Source: Podocnemis expansa (Eukaryota > Chordata > Testudines > Podocnemididae). Taken from it: a stretch of 64,000 bases of DNA. Position 1 is the first letter of the stretch. Every line of letters starts with the position of its first letter. Of the stretch, positions 13,587 to 28,100 are shown piece after piece. The translations under genes and the position numbers were made by a program. The notes beneath the pieces were generated by a model. It was not told the origin of the DNA, searched no databases, and worked only from the letters and a program-made list of their open reading frames with translations. Where the stretch lies: the NCBI GenBank assembly GCA_007922195.1, contig ML681963.1:136962013-137026012 (forward strand), in the 5' to 3' direction.

Positions 13587-14435
13587 TCAAATCAAAGTCT
13601 CCAAAATACTCAGTAAATCCAGGTTGAAGACATCAGTACCACTTTGTGATAAGAGAACACCATCCAGATGAAATAAACCAGGAGACTCTGGTACAAGAGA
13701 ATCATGGCTGATCACACACCCGCCGATAAACTTCATAAATTTTCCAACTTCCTTATTGACTTTTTTCCTGTTCTTATCCATGAATTTATAGGACTCATCT
13801 TGGTTCCATGCCTTTCGGGGCACAATGTTTGACCAGACCAGAATGACATCCTTGAATGTCTGCTTGATAAATCCTAAATCTCTCTTAATTCGAATTATTA
13901 TATCCAGTAATTTTGTTGTCCCCAGATCATTTCCTCCCAGATGTATCACCAGCACATCAGGATCTGGCAGACGCCTTCGTGCATGAAACAGAGTGGGTAT
14001 TAACTGATCCCACATCATGCCGCTCTTTCCTATCCAGTGCAGCTTGGCATCCTCCACTCGAATGCCCAGCTGTGGGCCAAAGCTTCTTGCGAGTGCCCGT
14101 TTTTCTGCCCAGAAAACATACGAATGACCACAAATCCATACCTGCTTCTGCTTTCTTCTGGCATCTGCTATTAAGAGAACACAAACAAATATTAATGCCT
14201 TGGTCTGGACTCCACCTTTACAAACTGCATGTGGCAAACCGCTTCCCAGCACCCCTAAATGTGATTCATTCTGCCATATTCCACACTTTGGAAAAGCCAA
14301 CACCACAACTGAGGCAGATCCATAAATCCTAAATGTCTCATATTCAACCATGATCTGACAGACCAAATCTTCTTCCAATATCTGATGAGATAAATGTTTT
14401 GCCTGTACACATAACAAGAAAAATTTACCTTCCAT
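13587..14435 (-). CDS. SGNH-hydrolase-like open frame, probably transposon-derived, in TSG101 intron 7
   Basis: An uninterrupted 282-codon frame on the minus strand. The recognisable part starts near 14175, just after an acceptor-like TTCTCTTAATAG, with KQVWICGHSYVFWA. It continues through VLVIHLGGNDLG (near 13930-13960) and ends with a FHLDGVLLS block near 13650. These correspond to blocks I, III and V of the SGNH/GDSL hydrolase fold, but GHS replaces GDS and the usual block V His reads Leu (DGVLLS), so catalysis is doubtful. SGNH domains are known in vertebrate mobile elements, both CR1-type LINE ORF1 and some tyrosine-recombinase retrotransposons. No recombinase or reverse transcriptase frame was recognised beside it. 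The first 85 or so residues look like non-coding sequence read through. It could be an exon of a larger element or a recent insert. Confidence 0.55.
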   Translation of the reverse strand: MEGKFFLLCVQAKHLSHQILEEDLVCQIMVEYETFRIYGSASVVVLAFPKCGIWQNESHLGVLGSGLPHAVCKGGVQTKALIFVCVLLIADARRKQKQVWICGHSYVFWAEKRALARSFGPQLGIRVEDAKLHWIGKSGMMWDQLIPTLFHARRRLPDPDVLVIHLGGNDLGTTKLLDIIIRIKRDLGFIKQTFKDVILVWSNIVPRKAWNQDESYKFMDKNRKKVNKEVGKFMKFIGGCVISHDSLVPESPGLFHLDGVLLSQSGTDVFNLDLLSILETLI

Positions 14436-16101
14436 CTTTGCTGGTAATTAGTGACTGTACTGGATATAAAATCTACAGAAGGCAATCCAGGTTCATGCCC
14501 CTTTGGAATGGTCCCAGAATGACAAATATGTATGTCTCCTATAGGGATAAAGGTCCTGAAACACTCTAAGTCTTGCCAGAGCTTTAGAACTTCACAGATC
14601 TACTCAACCCCAAACCATCAAAATAAATGTTAGTTTGTTATTTCAGCAATCCTCTTGCAAAATTTCCTAAAAACTAACAGAGGACCCAAAACAATACATG
14701 CAAGGAGACCACTCCTATTGGACAGCTGTCTTTTTGATGCTTCTCCCTTTTTTTGCTAATCTAGGAGATTAATATTGGGTCTTGGAAGTCACTAATCTTT
14801 TCAAAGAATGATAGTCCAGGCAGCTGAAGTAGTACAAACATATAAAGAATAAGTGCCTACCTCCTGGCCTTCATCTGTGTACTGCTACTCAAAGGGTTTA
14901 GTGCAAGAAAAGATTAAAGAGCCTGTGCATTAAATCCCATGCAGACTTGCATGTTCATATCCACCCCACCCTCATCTCCCATATTTGGCTGGTGTACTGC
15001 ATTACCTTTGATTGTCACGTCATCATCCCTGAGCATCCGAGTCTCCCGATAACCAAAGTGAGCGCTTTTGTTGCTGCCAACGTAATCTGGCATTTAAAGT
15101 GGCAACTGCTAGAGCCACTTCAGAGGCCAGCAGTATTGCAACAAGAACAGACTGGCATATGGTGCCTTTGGAAAGAGATATGGTTTGAGCGCTTGATTTA
15201 AATGAAATATGTCCTCCACAATGGCACTGCTGATTCCCAAAAAGTAGGCCTAAAAACATTACAGTCCCAGTCTGTGGCCATGACTCAGAGTTCTCATAAC
15301 AAAGTGGAAAGCACAAAAGGTTTTACAGCACAAAACAAATTTTCTATGTAGCAAAAAAAATAAAGTTAATTGATTACAATAAATCGTCAGATTACATTTA
15401 CATTTCCTCAGCTACTTCATTCAAACCTATTTCAAGATATAAAATTTTGTTTGCCCAATACACAATTACCATACTAGGGACATACTAAAAAATACTACAT
15501 TCCTAAATAAGAAAGAGAACATACACACTGAAAATTTATTTATGGTTTCTTGTTTGTAGTTCTGGTACCTTGCAGCAGACAAAGACTGTAAACATATTAC
15601 AAGTGATTGCAATTTCACACAATGTTTGAAAGGGACTGCTATTATCTCTCTATATCTCCACTTACTAGATGGCTCCCTTGGAACAAATTAAGTGAATATG
15701 ATAGAAAACCAAGTCAAAGACAACAACTTTTTTTTAAAGCAAATACCATACTTACAGCAATGCACATGCAATAAAAATGCAACCTTTCATCAAATGGAGA
15801 AAGAAAAGTGTAGTGTGGCTATATGCATTGTTCTTCATAAAGTTCACAAAATCAGAGGCTATGGACAGAAGGAAGACAGAATTTACCAAGTTCCTGATTG
15901 GAGGAAACCAAATGCAATGAATATTTTTCAATATGTGTTAAAGGGTATCTCTGCTAAAAAGTTCAGGTTTTAACAATTGTATAAGGATGATGCAATTTAT
16001 GTTTTCTTTATATATATGTGATTTTTTTCCTCATCTACTTACAGATAGACCCTTCGATTTCCCTAGAACTCAGAATGAAAGATACTTTCAAAGTTACTCA
16101 C

Positions 16102-16196
16102 CAACAGTAGTCACAGGAGGCTGAGAAGGATAGTGCTGACCACTTGTTGTTGCTGGAAACGGACCACCAGGTGGATAAGGGTAGCCTGGGTAGCCA
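16102..16196 (-). CDS. TSG101: TSG101 coding exon 7 (Pro/Tyr-rich linker)
   Basis: 95 nt from the last base of Ser184 to the first base of Gly216. It begins [19 protein letters not shown] and ends QPPVTTVG. The acceptor ends ACCAAG and the donor is GTGAGT. This is the last TSG101 exon in the window; the next expected exon, encoding the coiled coil, was not found in the 16.1 kb to the left. Confidence 0.94.
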
Positions 16197-19100
16197 CTTG
16201 GTAAAAGAAAGTTATTGTAACATTATGCAAGAATTTACAGGACATCCATGTACTTCAACTTTACAGTAAGTTTGCCAGTGTTAAACTTTTGATTCCAAAA
16301 CTTTCTGCAAACTTATTATCCTCATAAAAAGAACAAGATTCCTTTTCAAATATAATAAGCTACTTTTACAACTAAAGGTAATAATATGTTTATATATAAT
16401 CATGCAATAAAAACATTATAGCAAGGTAAAAAACTCATGTCGCTGCATCATTAAGCTTTTTTGTGGAAGGAGAGGAACAGAATAAATTCAGATATTAAAT
16501 TTATTTATCAAGGCACCTAGCAGTTTGGACAGATGACATTTAGTCTGTCTTCATTTACCCTCAAAATGGAAACTTTTTCTACTAGTCTGAACCTATCCCT
16601 TAAATCTATTAATACATTAATTATTCTAAAAATATTATTAGAGACAATTTCCCCAAAAATATGATCATTTATGTCATTTGAACAAGAGAGGCTTTTAAAA
16701 CTATATAATATAATAAATGCAAATGTAATAAAAAGAAGCACAAGATAATTATGTATACAAGAATTCAGCAAATTTCTCTCTTTTCTTTTTTTATAAGCAT
16801 TAAGCACTTATTACATAAGATCATTTTATCAGTCAGAAAAATAAACCTATGTCTGACAGAAGCAGTGACATATCCTCTGGCTGCTGCTCCTAAAGAGATC
16901 CTAGCACAGTACTCTCTGCAGCGTAAGTTTTTCCATACAGCTATTCTATACTATAGCAGCCCACTAGCTGCTCCAAGACACAAGTGGAGTACAAGCATAG
17001 CAATAGTGAAAATAACCAAGTATTTCTTGCCCAAGCATATTCAAGATAAATGACTGTATGGCACACTTACCAAAAAGTTTACATTCAGTGTCACTCCATG
17101 TTCAGGTAGGGCATGAATGAAAGCCCTTTTCAATGAAAGTCTCAATTTACAACAGGCTTTGGACCATACCCAAAGCCCAAATTTTTTATCAATAAAATAA
17201 ACGATTTCATAATCCCTGCATTTAATTAAAAGACTTGAAACTTTCAAGACTGTAAGGCTAGACTGTTAATTGTTTGTAAAACATTTAAGTATTAGATTAC
17301 ACATTTCAAATAACAAAATGGATTTTACAACCACCACGAAAGCCTCTTGTCTGTCATACACTCACAATACCAAAATGCATTTCATGGGTCAAATTTGACT
17401 TTCTACAGTTGTTTATTAATACCAGCTACATTCACAGTTACAAACATAATTAAATGCTAACATCTATTACAATGAATTTTCAAAAAAATTTAATACCTAC
17501 ATTTATCTACTGTAATATTTATTCTTTAAGTTAACAGAAGTAATCACTGCCATTTTCTTTTAAAATTCAATAACCAAATCACTCTGGCATCAAGTTTACT
17601 TATCAACAATACTGGGTAGCAACACAACAGAAAAAAGGCACCATATGATACCCAGAAGGACTTGTTACCAGAAATTTTAGAGTATAAATTGTGACAAAGC
17701 TGATGTTAAACAGGTTTACTTGAAAACTGGAATTTGACTGTTGAGCGCATTATCAGAAGACTGAATTAATGCACAAACTATTTTTACCTGTACACTTAAG
17801 AGTAATTAAAAACATTAGACATTTCTTATCCAAAACTCTGTTATATACATGGCTCATTTTGATTTTATATTGTTTATGGGACGAGGGTGGAGGAAAAAAG
17901 GGAAGACAGTAAGTGGTAACTCAGATCTGTCTAAAAGAGATGTTTAAACAAAAAATGATTTCTTATTTGAGTAGTCAGTTACATGAACTGATAGTGGGCA
18001 ATGCTTAAAAATGGCAGGAACTGTTCCATAATGTTGCTAAAAACACTGCCCCATAAAGACTGAGCTTTTATATAATGCAACAAAATGAACAATCTAGCAA
18101 ACAACTCTTTTCAGTAAGCACATTTTTCCAGCCATATCCACAATCCAATAATTACATATTCAGATTAACACTAGAGAATTTGGGCCTACGCAGTTTCCCA
18201 TAGCTATTGACTGGTATTAAATCCTCAATTCTGAACATTTCACTATCATAATAATTTAAAAAAATCAGCCCAGTGTTTCATTTTCCATCAAAAGAAGACG
18301 GAAATGAGGCATAGGACTCAGAGGCAGTACCACCACAGCAGATTGCTTACACTGACCACATTTAAAGCTCAAGTTACCTTGGGTTAGGCGGATGTCCTGG
18401 TGGATACGGAGAGATTCCACTTGGCATGCCTGGCATGTAGGATGCTAAAGAAAATAAATGTGTAAAATTTTACTTTTCAAGCTTTTATTAAATGACGTGG
18501 ACATATTTATTCTATGACGAGAGAGATTTAAAAACAATGTCAAACCGCAAACTTAGGACACCAGAATCATGTCAGTAACACAGGAAAAAAAAATAAGGAG
18601 TCTAGTGGCACTTTTAAAGACTAAGCAGTACACTTAAGAGGTACACTTTCCAGTATATTTCAGCTTCCTTAGCTTCCTTTGCATAGCTTGAGGAACACTT
18701 GAGTGCTGTTAAGAGTGTGGGTAATTAATTCCATGTATCCACATCTCAGGTAGGAGTCCCTTCCACTAGTCTATGAGGAAGATAATTAGTAGTGATGCCG
18801 TATACAAACAGCTATGTTTCTTAGGATAATACATTTAGTTAGCTGACAACTGAAAAATATCAGGGTCTTCCTACAATGTATACTCATAAGAGAAGCAAGG
18901 GAATTTGAAACATCATCGACCAACACAAACATTCCTTATCAGGGTTGCTTTTCCAATAGGAGAGAAAATACATTCTAGTACCCCTTTTCTATACATTTGC
19001 TGCATGATTTTAATTTACTTAACAGAAAGTGAGTGGGTGACGTTTTGTGGCCTGCACTGCGCAGGAGTCAGACTACATGATCATATTGGTCCCTTCTGAC

Positions 19101-22100
19101 CCTTTGAGTCTATGAGTAAAGCAAATTCAACATGTGTAGTTGAGCTGCTTTCTCAGAGAATTCATGAAGAAGGTGTTTCTCTTAGCCACACTGAAATCCA
19201 TGATTACTTCATCCTTTTATGGTTGTTGGCACAAAGTTTAATGTATTTTTACTAATAAGTATCTTAGTCAATACTGTTGGCAAAGCAGGTAAAGGACTGA
19301 AAATTATGTTCACTATGAAGTTACCAAAAGAAGAACACACTTGCAGGAAATTTACACACACTGTGAATGGACAGTTTGAAAATTTCAATCACATGGTTTT
19401 GTTTATTCATCTTACTCTTATGGATAATACATTGGACAATTTGAGAGCAAAAGGCAATTTCCTTCTTTATAAAAATAAATTCATCTACTGTCTAATCCCA
19501 GTTTTCCATTAAAAGGTCATACTTACATTGTAGTTAAATTGTAGCTTTTACAACTATAACTTATTTAAATGTATCCTTAAAAGAAAGCTGTAACCAACAC
19601 ACTCAAGGCACCATACTAGACCTGACTTTTTTTTTTTTTTAAAGTCAGAATTCACATCCCTCAAATATTTCAGAGCCTCTTGCATGCAGTCACTATGATA
19701 CACGAAGATAACAGCAGGATAAGAAAATTATGTTCAAATGTTTAACCAGCACTTTCTGAAAGTTCTCAGAATTCTGAAAACACTGCATTAAACAGCTTAC
19801 TCTTAAATAAGCTGAGATCAGAAGCACACTGTTAACCTAAATGTTTTGAAATTACTTAATCTTCAAAAAACTCTGGTCCTCATACAGCACTTCTTAATAT
19901 GTCCAGATTTTCAAAAAGTTTTATGAAGTTTCTCAGAGTTCTGTGTGGAGAAACTGACTGGCTGTCCATCCAGGTGAAACAGACTATAATCAAATTTTAA
20001 AGGCACACACAAAACCCTCCCCAAACAAACCTGAAAAATATCTTTTACCACCTTATTCAATTATAATAGTCTCAGATGTTACTTGCAACTACAGTGGGTA
20101 CAAAGATTTTAGAGAAATTTGATTTTCAAGTTGACAATTGCTCCTTTAAACAACTATACTTGCACTGACACCTACTGTTCAAATTAAAACAGTTTATCTG
20201 TTTGCAGAGTTACTGAAATTACTGCAGGTGCTTCAATGCTGCCAAATGACCTAGGAGAAAACAAATCTCACAGCTTAAAAACCAAAAACAACATTTTTGC
20301 AGAAAGTATAGGAGGGGATGGAAGAAAGACAATTTATGCGATCTTGAATGTCTTAACAGATCTAGCAGTGCCTGATTTCAAGCACATGGAGAAACAGTAA
20401 ATATATTGTATTTTCTACTCTTACCACTAAAATACTTTTACTTGAGTTTTACATTTATGCAAACTCAAAAGTGAGTTTAAGATTTTGTATTTTTGGAATA
20501 TTTTTACCATGGACAAAATCTATACCTGTGCATGTCAGACACTATGAATACAGCAAAACATTAAAAATGTGCTCTGGAATCAACAGCTTCACTGATTCAG
20601 CCTTGAGAAGGCATCATCAACAGCGAGTTACATATCAATTGTTAATTTATGTTTAAAAGGCACATTCTGGTTTTAACTGCATCAGGGGATGTCCTAATGA
20701 AACTAACTTATAAACTCTGACATGCATTGTCTCTAATTCTTTTTCTGGTTAAGTGAAAGACTCCGATCAAAAGATACAGTTGGGATGGAATGAGAGGACA
20801 GTAGTAAATTAATTCATCTAATTTAATTAATATCTTCCCAGCCATCTGAGTTAGTTCTGGAACAGTCGCACCTAGGAGAAACTACCAAAGAATTCAGGAC
20901 CCCCAAATGCAGTATTTTCAAGAACTCTTCTTATACATCTGTATCCCTCCTCCTTCCCACCAACACCCTCCCCCCACATGGACACACATGGCTGAAATCA
21001 TCAATACTATACTCCTCTAGTGGTGTGGAGGAAGCACTGGAGTTGATATGAAGCTAGGAATATTCATAGTTCCATACCAACCCTAAAACTGAGACGAAAT
21101 TTGGTTCTGAATTCTTGCACTGCCACTAAATTAGCAGGACAGACCCATACTTATTCATCTCTTCTCAATCCTGCCTTTGGTTTGATTCTCCTTTAGCTGG
21201 TCTAATCTAGTCTCTCCACTCTATGCTTGAACAATATTTCTGCATACATGCTCACTAACCCACCACTTTGTCCTTCAGACATAGTATAATGAGAGTTTAG
21301 GAAGTCTTATATTTTAGACAGTGCTTAAAGTAAAAGGCAGTTTATAAGGAATCTGCAAAAGGAAAAAAAGAAATCCAAAATTGGAAAGGAAAATGAACTG
21401 AGTCTGAAAAAGTACAAGGCCATTCTGAATTTCATTTTCCAATGATTAAGAATTCAACAGAAAATGGACACAGATGCTGTTGTCTTGGATCCTGGAACAG
21501 CTAGTTTTAGAATGATAAAGGGAATTATAATTGTCAAATCAGAATAGGAGTAAGGCATAAATAAGGTTGTCAGAAGAAGTCAAACTTAATAGTTTAGTAT
21601 GATAATGTGTTTCTTTTTACTGAAATATCACCACAGTCAAAAGCCAAATCCTATTACGGCTAAATTCAAAAAGTTACAAGAACTTCAGACATTGGGCGAT
21701 CAGCTTTGAAAATTACAGAGTATAATAAATCATTTGTCAAAACGCCGCTTAGGGCAGAAAAAACACTAAATAATTAACTGAAAATATTTTAAAATATGTA
21801 TGTGCACATCACTTACTATTTGGTGGTCCTGTTGGTTGGTATGGTTGGAAGGGTGCTGCAGGAGTAGGCCGAGAAAAGACCGGCGGTTCTTCTCCAAATA
21901 CCACAATCATAATTTGAATCAATCCTATCAAGTCTGACTGAGGCTATGAGGAAAAGCAGATCAAAAGCCGGTGGGTTTTTTTGGTACTAAAGATAGCTTA
22001 GTGGACAACTAACAATAATGATTTAGTACCATCTCATCATCTACCACTGGTCAACTGAGTATTTTTCCCTTCCTATTCACAGACCCAATCTAGTAGATTC

Positions 22101-25100
22101 CAGTTCAGTCAGTTTGTGTTGCTAGCCTGATGTTAAATAATCAAGTGGAATAGGCAGCTGGAGTAGTCTGATGTAGAGCTGAACTCTGGACAATGTACAG
22201 AGCCACGTGAATAACAGTACTATAATGACTGAGGAAAGAAACTAATCACAAAAGTTCAGTTGTTTTTAGGGTGTCTATTAATTGCAGTTAACGCATGTGA
22301 TTAACGCAAAACAAACACACACTTAAAAAAAGCATTAATTATACACTTCTGGAGACAGGACTCAGCAGCAGCCAGGCGGGAAGGGAAGCACAGGCCACAG
22401 CAGTGAGGAGGCGGCGGCAGAGGACAAGAGATTCTAATGCTCAGATCAGACATGAAAACTACTGAAATGGCTCCTAACTCTCTGGAGCTGGTCTTGCACA
22501 CCTTTCCCCCACAATAATCTACTGATTTGTTTTACATGAGGGAAGGGTTAAGGGCAATCACTAGCAGCCACAAGGATGCAAAGCAGGGAAAGGGCTCTTC
22601 AGAACTATCATCACAGGACTGCACTGATCTGCCCTGTATGATTAATTTTAAGGGACCCCCCCCTCCTTTTTTTTTTTTTTTTTTTTTTTTTGGAGATGCT
22701 AGGTTCTTGTGGCCCCTAATATTATAGGTATGGAGTGGCAATGGAATGCTGAGAGGAAGTCAGCAATTTTTTGATTTGTTCACTATTTACATAGCTTTTA
22801 TTTAGTATAGACTTCTCACAATTTGTGACTTGATACAGTTTAAGCAGCACAGAATAAATGATTGCTAAGGCTAAGCAGTGAGTTAAAAATAACCCTGAAT
22901 AAGTACTTTCTGAAAGCCAGTTAAGTCAAAGTAAAGGGGAAACCCCAGTACAACTCCAATTGCAAGTGCACTTAACCATTTCACTATAGGCGCTAGTACT
23001 GTATTCACCAAATCCTAACTAATTATAACATGCAAATACTATGCTGAACAAAATCTTAAACATACTTACAGAAACAGAACTGCCATGACTGTGTGCCCAA
23101 CCATGTCAGCACTTTCTAATGATTCCCCAAAACTTCTTTTCTTCACATGATTCTTCAAAATTTCATTATTTTTTACTTGCAGGATACCCGACTAAACTTG
23201 GAGCTCACTACCAAAGGCAGTCCAAAGCGGTTTGGAAATGCTCCTGTACTTGAAAGTTTGGATTTATCTCCGCTATCCCTGCTTACAGACATTAAAGTCT
23301 GGGTCAGGTGCCTCAGTTGATCAGGCCGTGGCAAGGGCTATCTGTTTACAGCTCTGATGCTTCCAAGGACCGCTCTTTCTCCATGTCTGCCGACAACACC
23401 CCACTTTTAGCAGCCTGAATATACAGGTTTTCTGACATAATATTAAATCTTGCTGGAAGGTAAGACAGTGGTCCAGCTTGAGTTCTAGTATTCATCTCCT
23501 GCTTAGTGACTTACTCTTCCTGACTAATTGGAATGTGTGTGTCCTTGGTTTGACAGAGACTTTCTGATGACACCCACTTTTAGTTTTTAATTGGACTGAC
23601 ATGGTGGGAACTTTCACCCTATAAATAACCTTGTTGTTCTGGTTTAGTTTTGCTGACATGGGGGAAACTGTTGCTCTATGGCCTTGTTTTTCTGGGCCTA
23701 TTTCTTAGGCCAGTGGTTTTCAAACTTTTTTCCTTGTGACCCAGTTGGAAAAAAATCATTTCTGACCGTAACCCAGCAGTTATATCTTTGGACAATGCAC
23801 TCCATTCTTTTGGTAGTGGCAACAGGAGTGCCATGACCCAATGCCTGAAGGTCTGCGACCCAGTCCTCGGTCCCGCCACTAAGTTTGACAACCACTGCCT
23901 TAGGCTGTGTAGTGAGGCTATTGGCAAAACTACCACCACTTCTTCTATTGTCATTCTCCACATCTCTGCTGCACTAATTGATCATAACCATGTCCTGTAG
24001 TCTACAGGTGACTTGGGAGAGAGGAACCTAGCCTCCCACAATCTGCACTATTCCCTCTCTGCTGGACAAAGCCTGCCTTAGGGATGGGTGCTGTGGGCAC
24101 TGGTGTGTGCCTTCAGAGCAGGAGTACTCTACCTCCAGCCACCCTGCTGCTCCCACCTCTTCCACCCATCTCTCTTGGAGCTGCCCCCAGTCAAGCTGCT
24201 TCAGATCAGGAGCCTGCCTCGTCTGTTCAGCAAAGCGAGGGGAAGGGAGTTGATGGTCAGGTGTCCTCCTTCCCTCATCCTATATCCAGTAACTGCTGAG
24301 CTACAGTCAAGAAACAGGAGCATCTTTGTCTGCAGCTAGCTCAGGAGAGCATGCTGCTGGCTGAAAAAGCATTCAGGCTCCCAAGTACTCTGCTTACAGA
24401 AGGGGTGTCAAACTCATTTACTATGATGGGCCAGATTTGACTTGAATGTACTTCAAGAGGGCTGTACATACCATAAATTGAAATACTAGAGCACTCTTCT
24501 CACATCGTGGAAGGCTATGTATGCAAAACTGTGCTCTGTAAGACCTCTCCCTTTGCTGGAAGAACACGTGGTCTCATGGAGTGACGTCTTGCAAAGTTCC
24601 AAGACCTGACACTCTCGCAGCATCATGGGCTGTATCTACATTAGAAAGCTTAGTTTGGACTTAGTCTGAACTAAGCAGTTCTGAGTTAGTTCAAACTAAC
24701 CATGGATTTTTAGTTCAAACTAGCCATGTTTTTCAGTTCAAACTAAAAAAGCACAGCTAGTTCAAACTAAGTTAGTTTGAACTAAAAAACGCAGTTAGTT
24801 CAAACTACCGGCTTAGTTCAAACTTTTAAAGTTTGAACTAAGGTGTCTACCTCACTCTCGTTCGAACAAAATGTACAAGAGTAGATCAAACTAAATACTA
24901 AGTTCGAACTAACAATTCCAATCAACTAGTTCGAACCAAGCTTTTAGTTCGAACTAGCCAAAGTCTAGTGTAGACTTGGACCAAAGTAGTCTGGACTAAG
25001 CCTCCTTAGTCTGGACTAATTTGGCAGTGTAGACATAGCCATGGTGTGCTGGGTATGCAAATCCATCTCTCTCTCTGTTAGGGAGAAAGCATTGTCCCAT

Positions 25101-28100
25101 GGAGAACAGTCATGGGCTGGACTGAAAAGGCTCATGGGCTGCATTCGGCCTACAGGCCACATGTTTAACACTCTTGGCTTAAGAGAGACAGCATTCTCCT
25201 TGCAACACACACGCAAAACTCTCCCCCCTTCCCACTCTCTCTCTTTCACACCAAACCAAAATCTGAAATGGCACCCCAACAAGCCAGGAGTCATCAGAGG
25301 ACTGAGGGATACATGGACAGCCGAGACCTCTGGCAAGATGCAGCCCCACTCAACAGCATAAAGCCCACCTTGTACCATAGGCCAAGTGCCAGGCACTCCA
25401 ACACACCACAGCAGTGGAAAAGGGTACCAATACGCCACGTACCATGCCACCCTCACTTCTGGGCTGCTGCTGGTGGCAGCACTGCTTCCAAAGCTAGGCA
25501 ACCAGGCCAGCAACAGCTGCCCAGCCAGCACTTAATTTGTGAATTGAAAAATATTTATTTTGTTTATCTTTTTATAGTGCAAATATTAGTGATCTAAAAT
25601 AATATAAAATGAGCACTGTATACCATATTGTGTTGTAACTGAAATCAATATACTTGCATATGTAGAAAACATCCAAGGCTATTTAAATAGATGCTATTGT
25701 ATTACTGTTTAACAGTGCAACTAACACATAATCGTCACAATTTTTCCCAAAACCTAACCAGCTCAGTCATGAAAATGAAGCGCTCAAGACTAAACATTCC
25801 CATGGCTCCAGCCCACACAACATGCAAGCTTTGCTCAGTTTGACAGAGTGCACAACAGTTGGACTGCAGCAGGCCATCAATGAGTTGGGCACGAGCCTCC
25901 CCACTGCACCCACCTGCTCTAACTGGTTCCAGTTATATTCCTACCTTCGTGTGAGTTAGAATTCACACCATACAAAAAGAAAATGTGTGTATGTGATTTA
26001 ATTTCTTTTAAATCAAGGCAGATGACTATTGGAGTAGTTGTTTCATATATTCAATAGCCTGATTTTCACCTCATACAGCGTAAAAATACTAGCAGTTACA
26101 TTCCCATTAAGAGCTGAGTGTCCAGCAAACCTCAAATCCCAAGATATAACAATTTTATCTCCGGACTGTATCTTTTTCCTAGAAGTATGCTTACCCTTGT
26201 TGTTTCAATGGCAGTATGAAAACCAGTGTATATTCACAGAGAGATCAGCTAAAAGTTTCAATATAAAGTCTTCTGCCTAATGTGCAGCAGAATACCAAAT
26301 AGTATTTCTGCCCTCTACTCACAAGAAGTAACAGGCATAGGCAAAGATGTGAGGAAATCCTAAATTTTGTCCTCCCTTTTACACACAAAGCAGGAAGTTC
26401 CCAGATACCTTTGCTGTTGTTTTTTAACTCAAACCTGTCAATATGAAAATCTACTCTGTGCTTTTCAAACCATGAATATAAAACAGAGAGTGCTCTCAGA
26501 GTTCAGAATATGAACTATAAACCAGAACCACTTCAAATGTCATTTTTATTCTCTTTTCCAATAGATTTTGCTAAGATTTAAACATTTGGAGTGTCCCCAG
26601 ACTGTGGATGTGTGCCTTCCAGCCACTTAGGGAACAGTCCCCCAGTAAGCACCCCCAGCCTCCAGATACCATACCAGGAACTTCCATCCTTCAGGGACTG
26701 GAACCCTTCCCCAATCACTGTAGGCCCACAGACTCCGATTCACACATTTATCAAAGAATTGGGAATGCCCACCCAGCCTTACTTTTTCACCTACTCTAAA
26801 GTTCACACAGCTTTAGATGAACAAACACTAGTTTATGGATTAGAACATGATTTTAAGTACACACAGCACAAATCAATGCACAATCATTTAATAAAGTGGT
26901 CAAGAGGGACCACAAGCCAATAAAAGACATAAAATGCATGCTAACCTAACAACACTGTCCAGGATTACTTTCTCTCTTATTCTCAACATTCTTACCCACA
27001 AGACTGGCTGGTGGTGGTATTCAGCCAGTCTTGGCCCTCCTGGCCATGTGGACAGGCCCAGTCTCTTGGAGGAGTTGTTTTCAAGATGGCGTTTCTATGA
27101 CAAAAGCCTCTCCTAGTTCAAAGTGTGTGTGCTTGTTTTCAATTCCCACCCAACCACCAACCCCCCCCCCATTTCCTGTACTGATGTGATTTTCTTGTCC
27201 TGGAAAGGGCAGAAGGCCTCCCCCCTCTGGCTGAGGTGCTACAGGCATTTAGCAGCCTGACCTGACCCTCTGACTTATACTTCCCTGCATTGATTTTCCT
27301 CCTATTCTGTAAGTTCCTCATCTTCGAGGTGTCTGACGAAGTAGGATTTTCTCCCACAAAAACTCATGTGATAAGTAAATTTTTTTTACTTTAAAAGCAC
27401 CACAGCACTCCTGGGTTGATTTGCTGAACTAGACTAACATGGCTGCCCCTCTGGAACTTGTCCACTGTCACTGTTACCTTCTCTGGATGTGTGCTTGCCA
27501 CACTGACTGTTTACATGCAGCTGGCAAGCTGCTCTGATTGTCTCCCTCCTCCCTGAGCCATGTGAAATACCTGGGAACATGCTTCACATCTGTACACATA
27601 CATGATGCAGCAGGAAACACGATACCATAATAATAATGCAGAACATGTTATGAGCCTCCATAACAGACCCCTTGCATGGCACATCTGGCATCAAACCAGG
27701 CAATTACATTGCAAAAGTGAACAAGATAGTTACATAGATCACACCCTAAAGGTGCACAAATTTGACAGGAACATCACTGAAAAATCTCTAATTTGCCTTC
27801 AATAATTACTCTCCTCAACTTCGTCTCTTTAAGGACCTATAGTCAACAAAACCTGTCATATAGTCAAAGAAACCTGTCAAGACAGGAAGCTTACAGGAAA
27901 TCCCCTATTTCAAAACCATCAGTGATGTACTCCTTAATTAGCCAGAAGAGTTGTCATTAAGCAGGCGAGCTAGCTAGCCAACATTAAAAGTGATATACTG
28001 AATTTATTCATTAAAACATTTGAAGTGACAACAAAAACAAACAAGGAGTCCTGTGGCACTTTTAAAGACTAACAAATTTATTTTTCACATGCACTTTCAT

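Larger units (their letters stand above)
1..16101 (-). other. TSG101 intron 7 (left part only)
   Basis: At least 16.1 kb without a further TSG101 exon. Apart from the elements listed separately it is AT-rich sequence. I see nothing recognisable in 1-1284, 1570-4939 (other than a CT repeat), 7350-11050, 11400-13580 and 14440-16100. Confidence 0.7.

Noticed and set aside
25016..25531. 171-codon frame on the minus strand, with plus-strand frames opposite
   Set aside because: It overlaps the hAT element and its nested MITE and shows no domain; the plus-strand frames are equally featureless.
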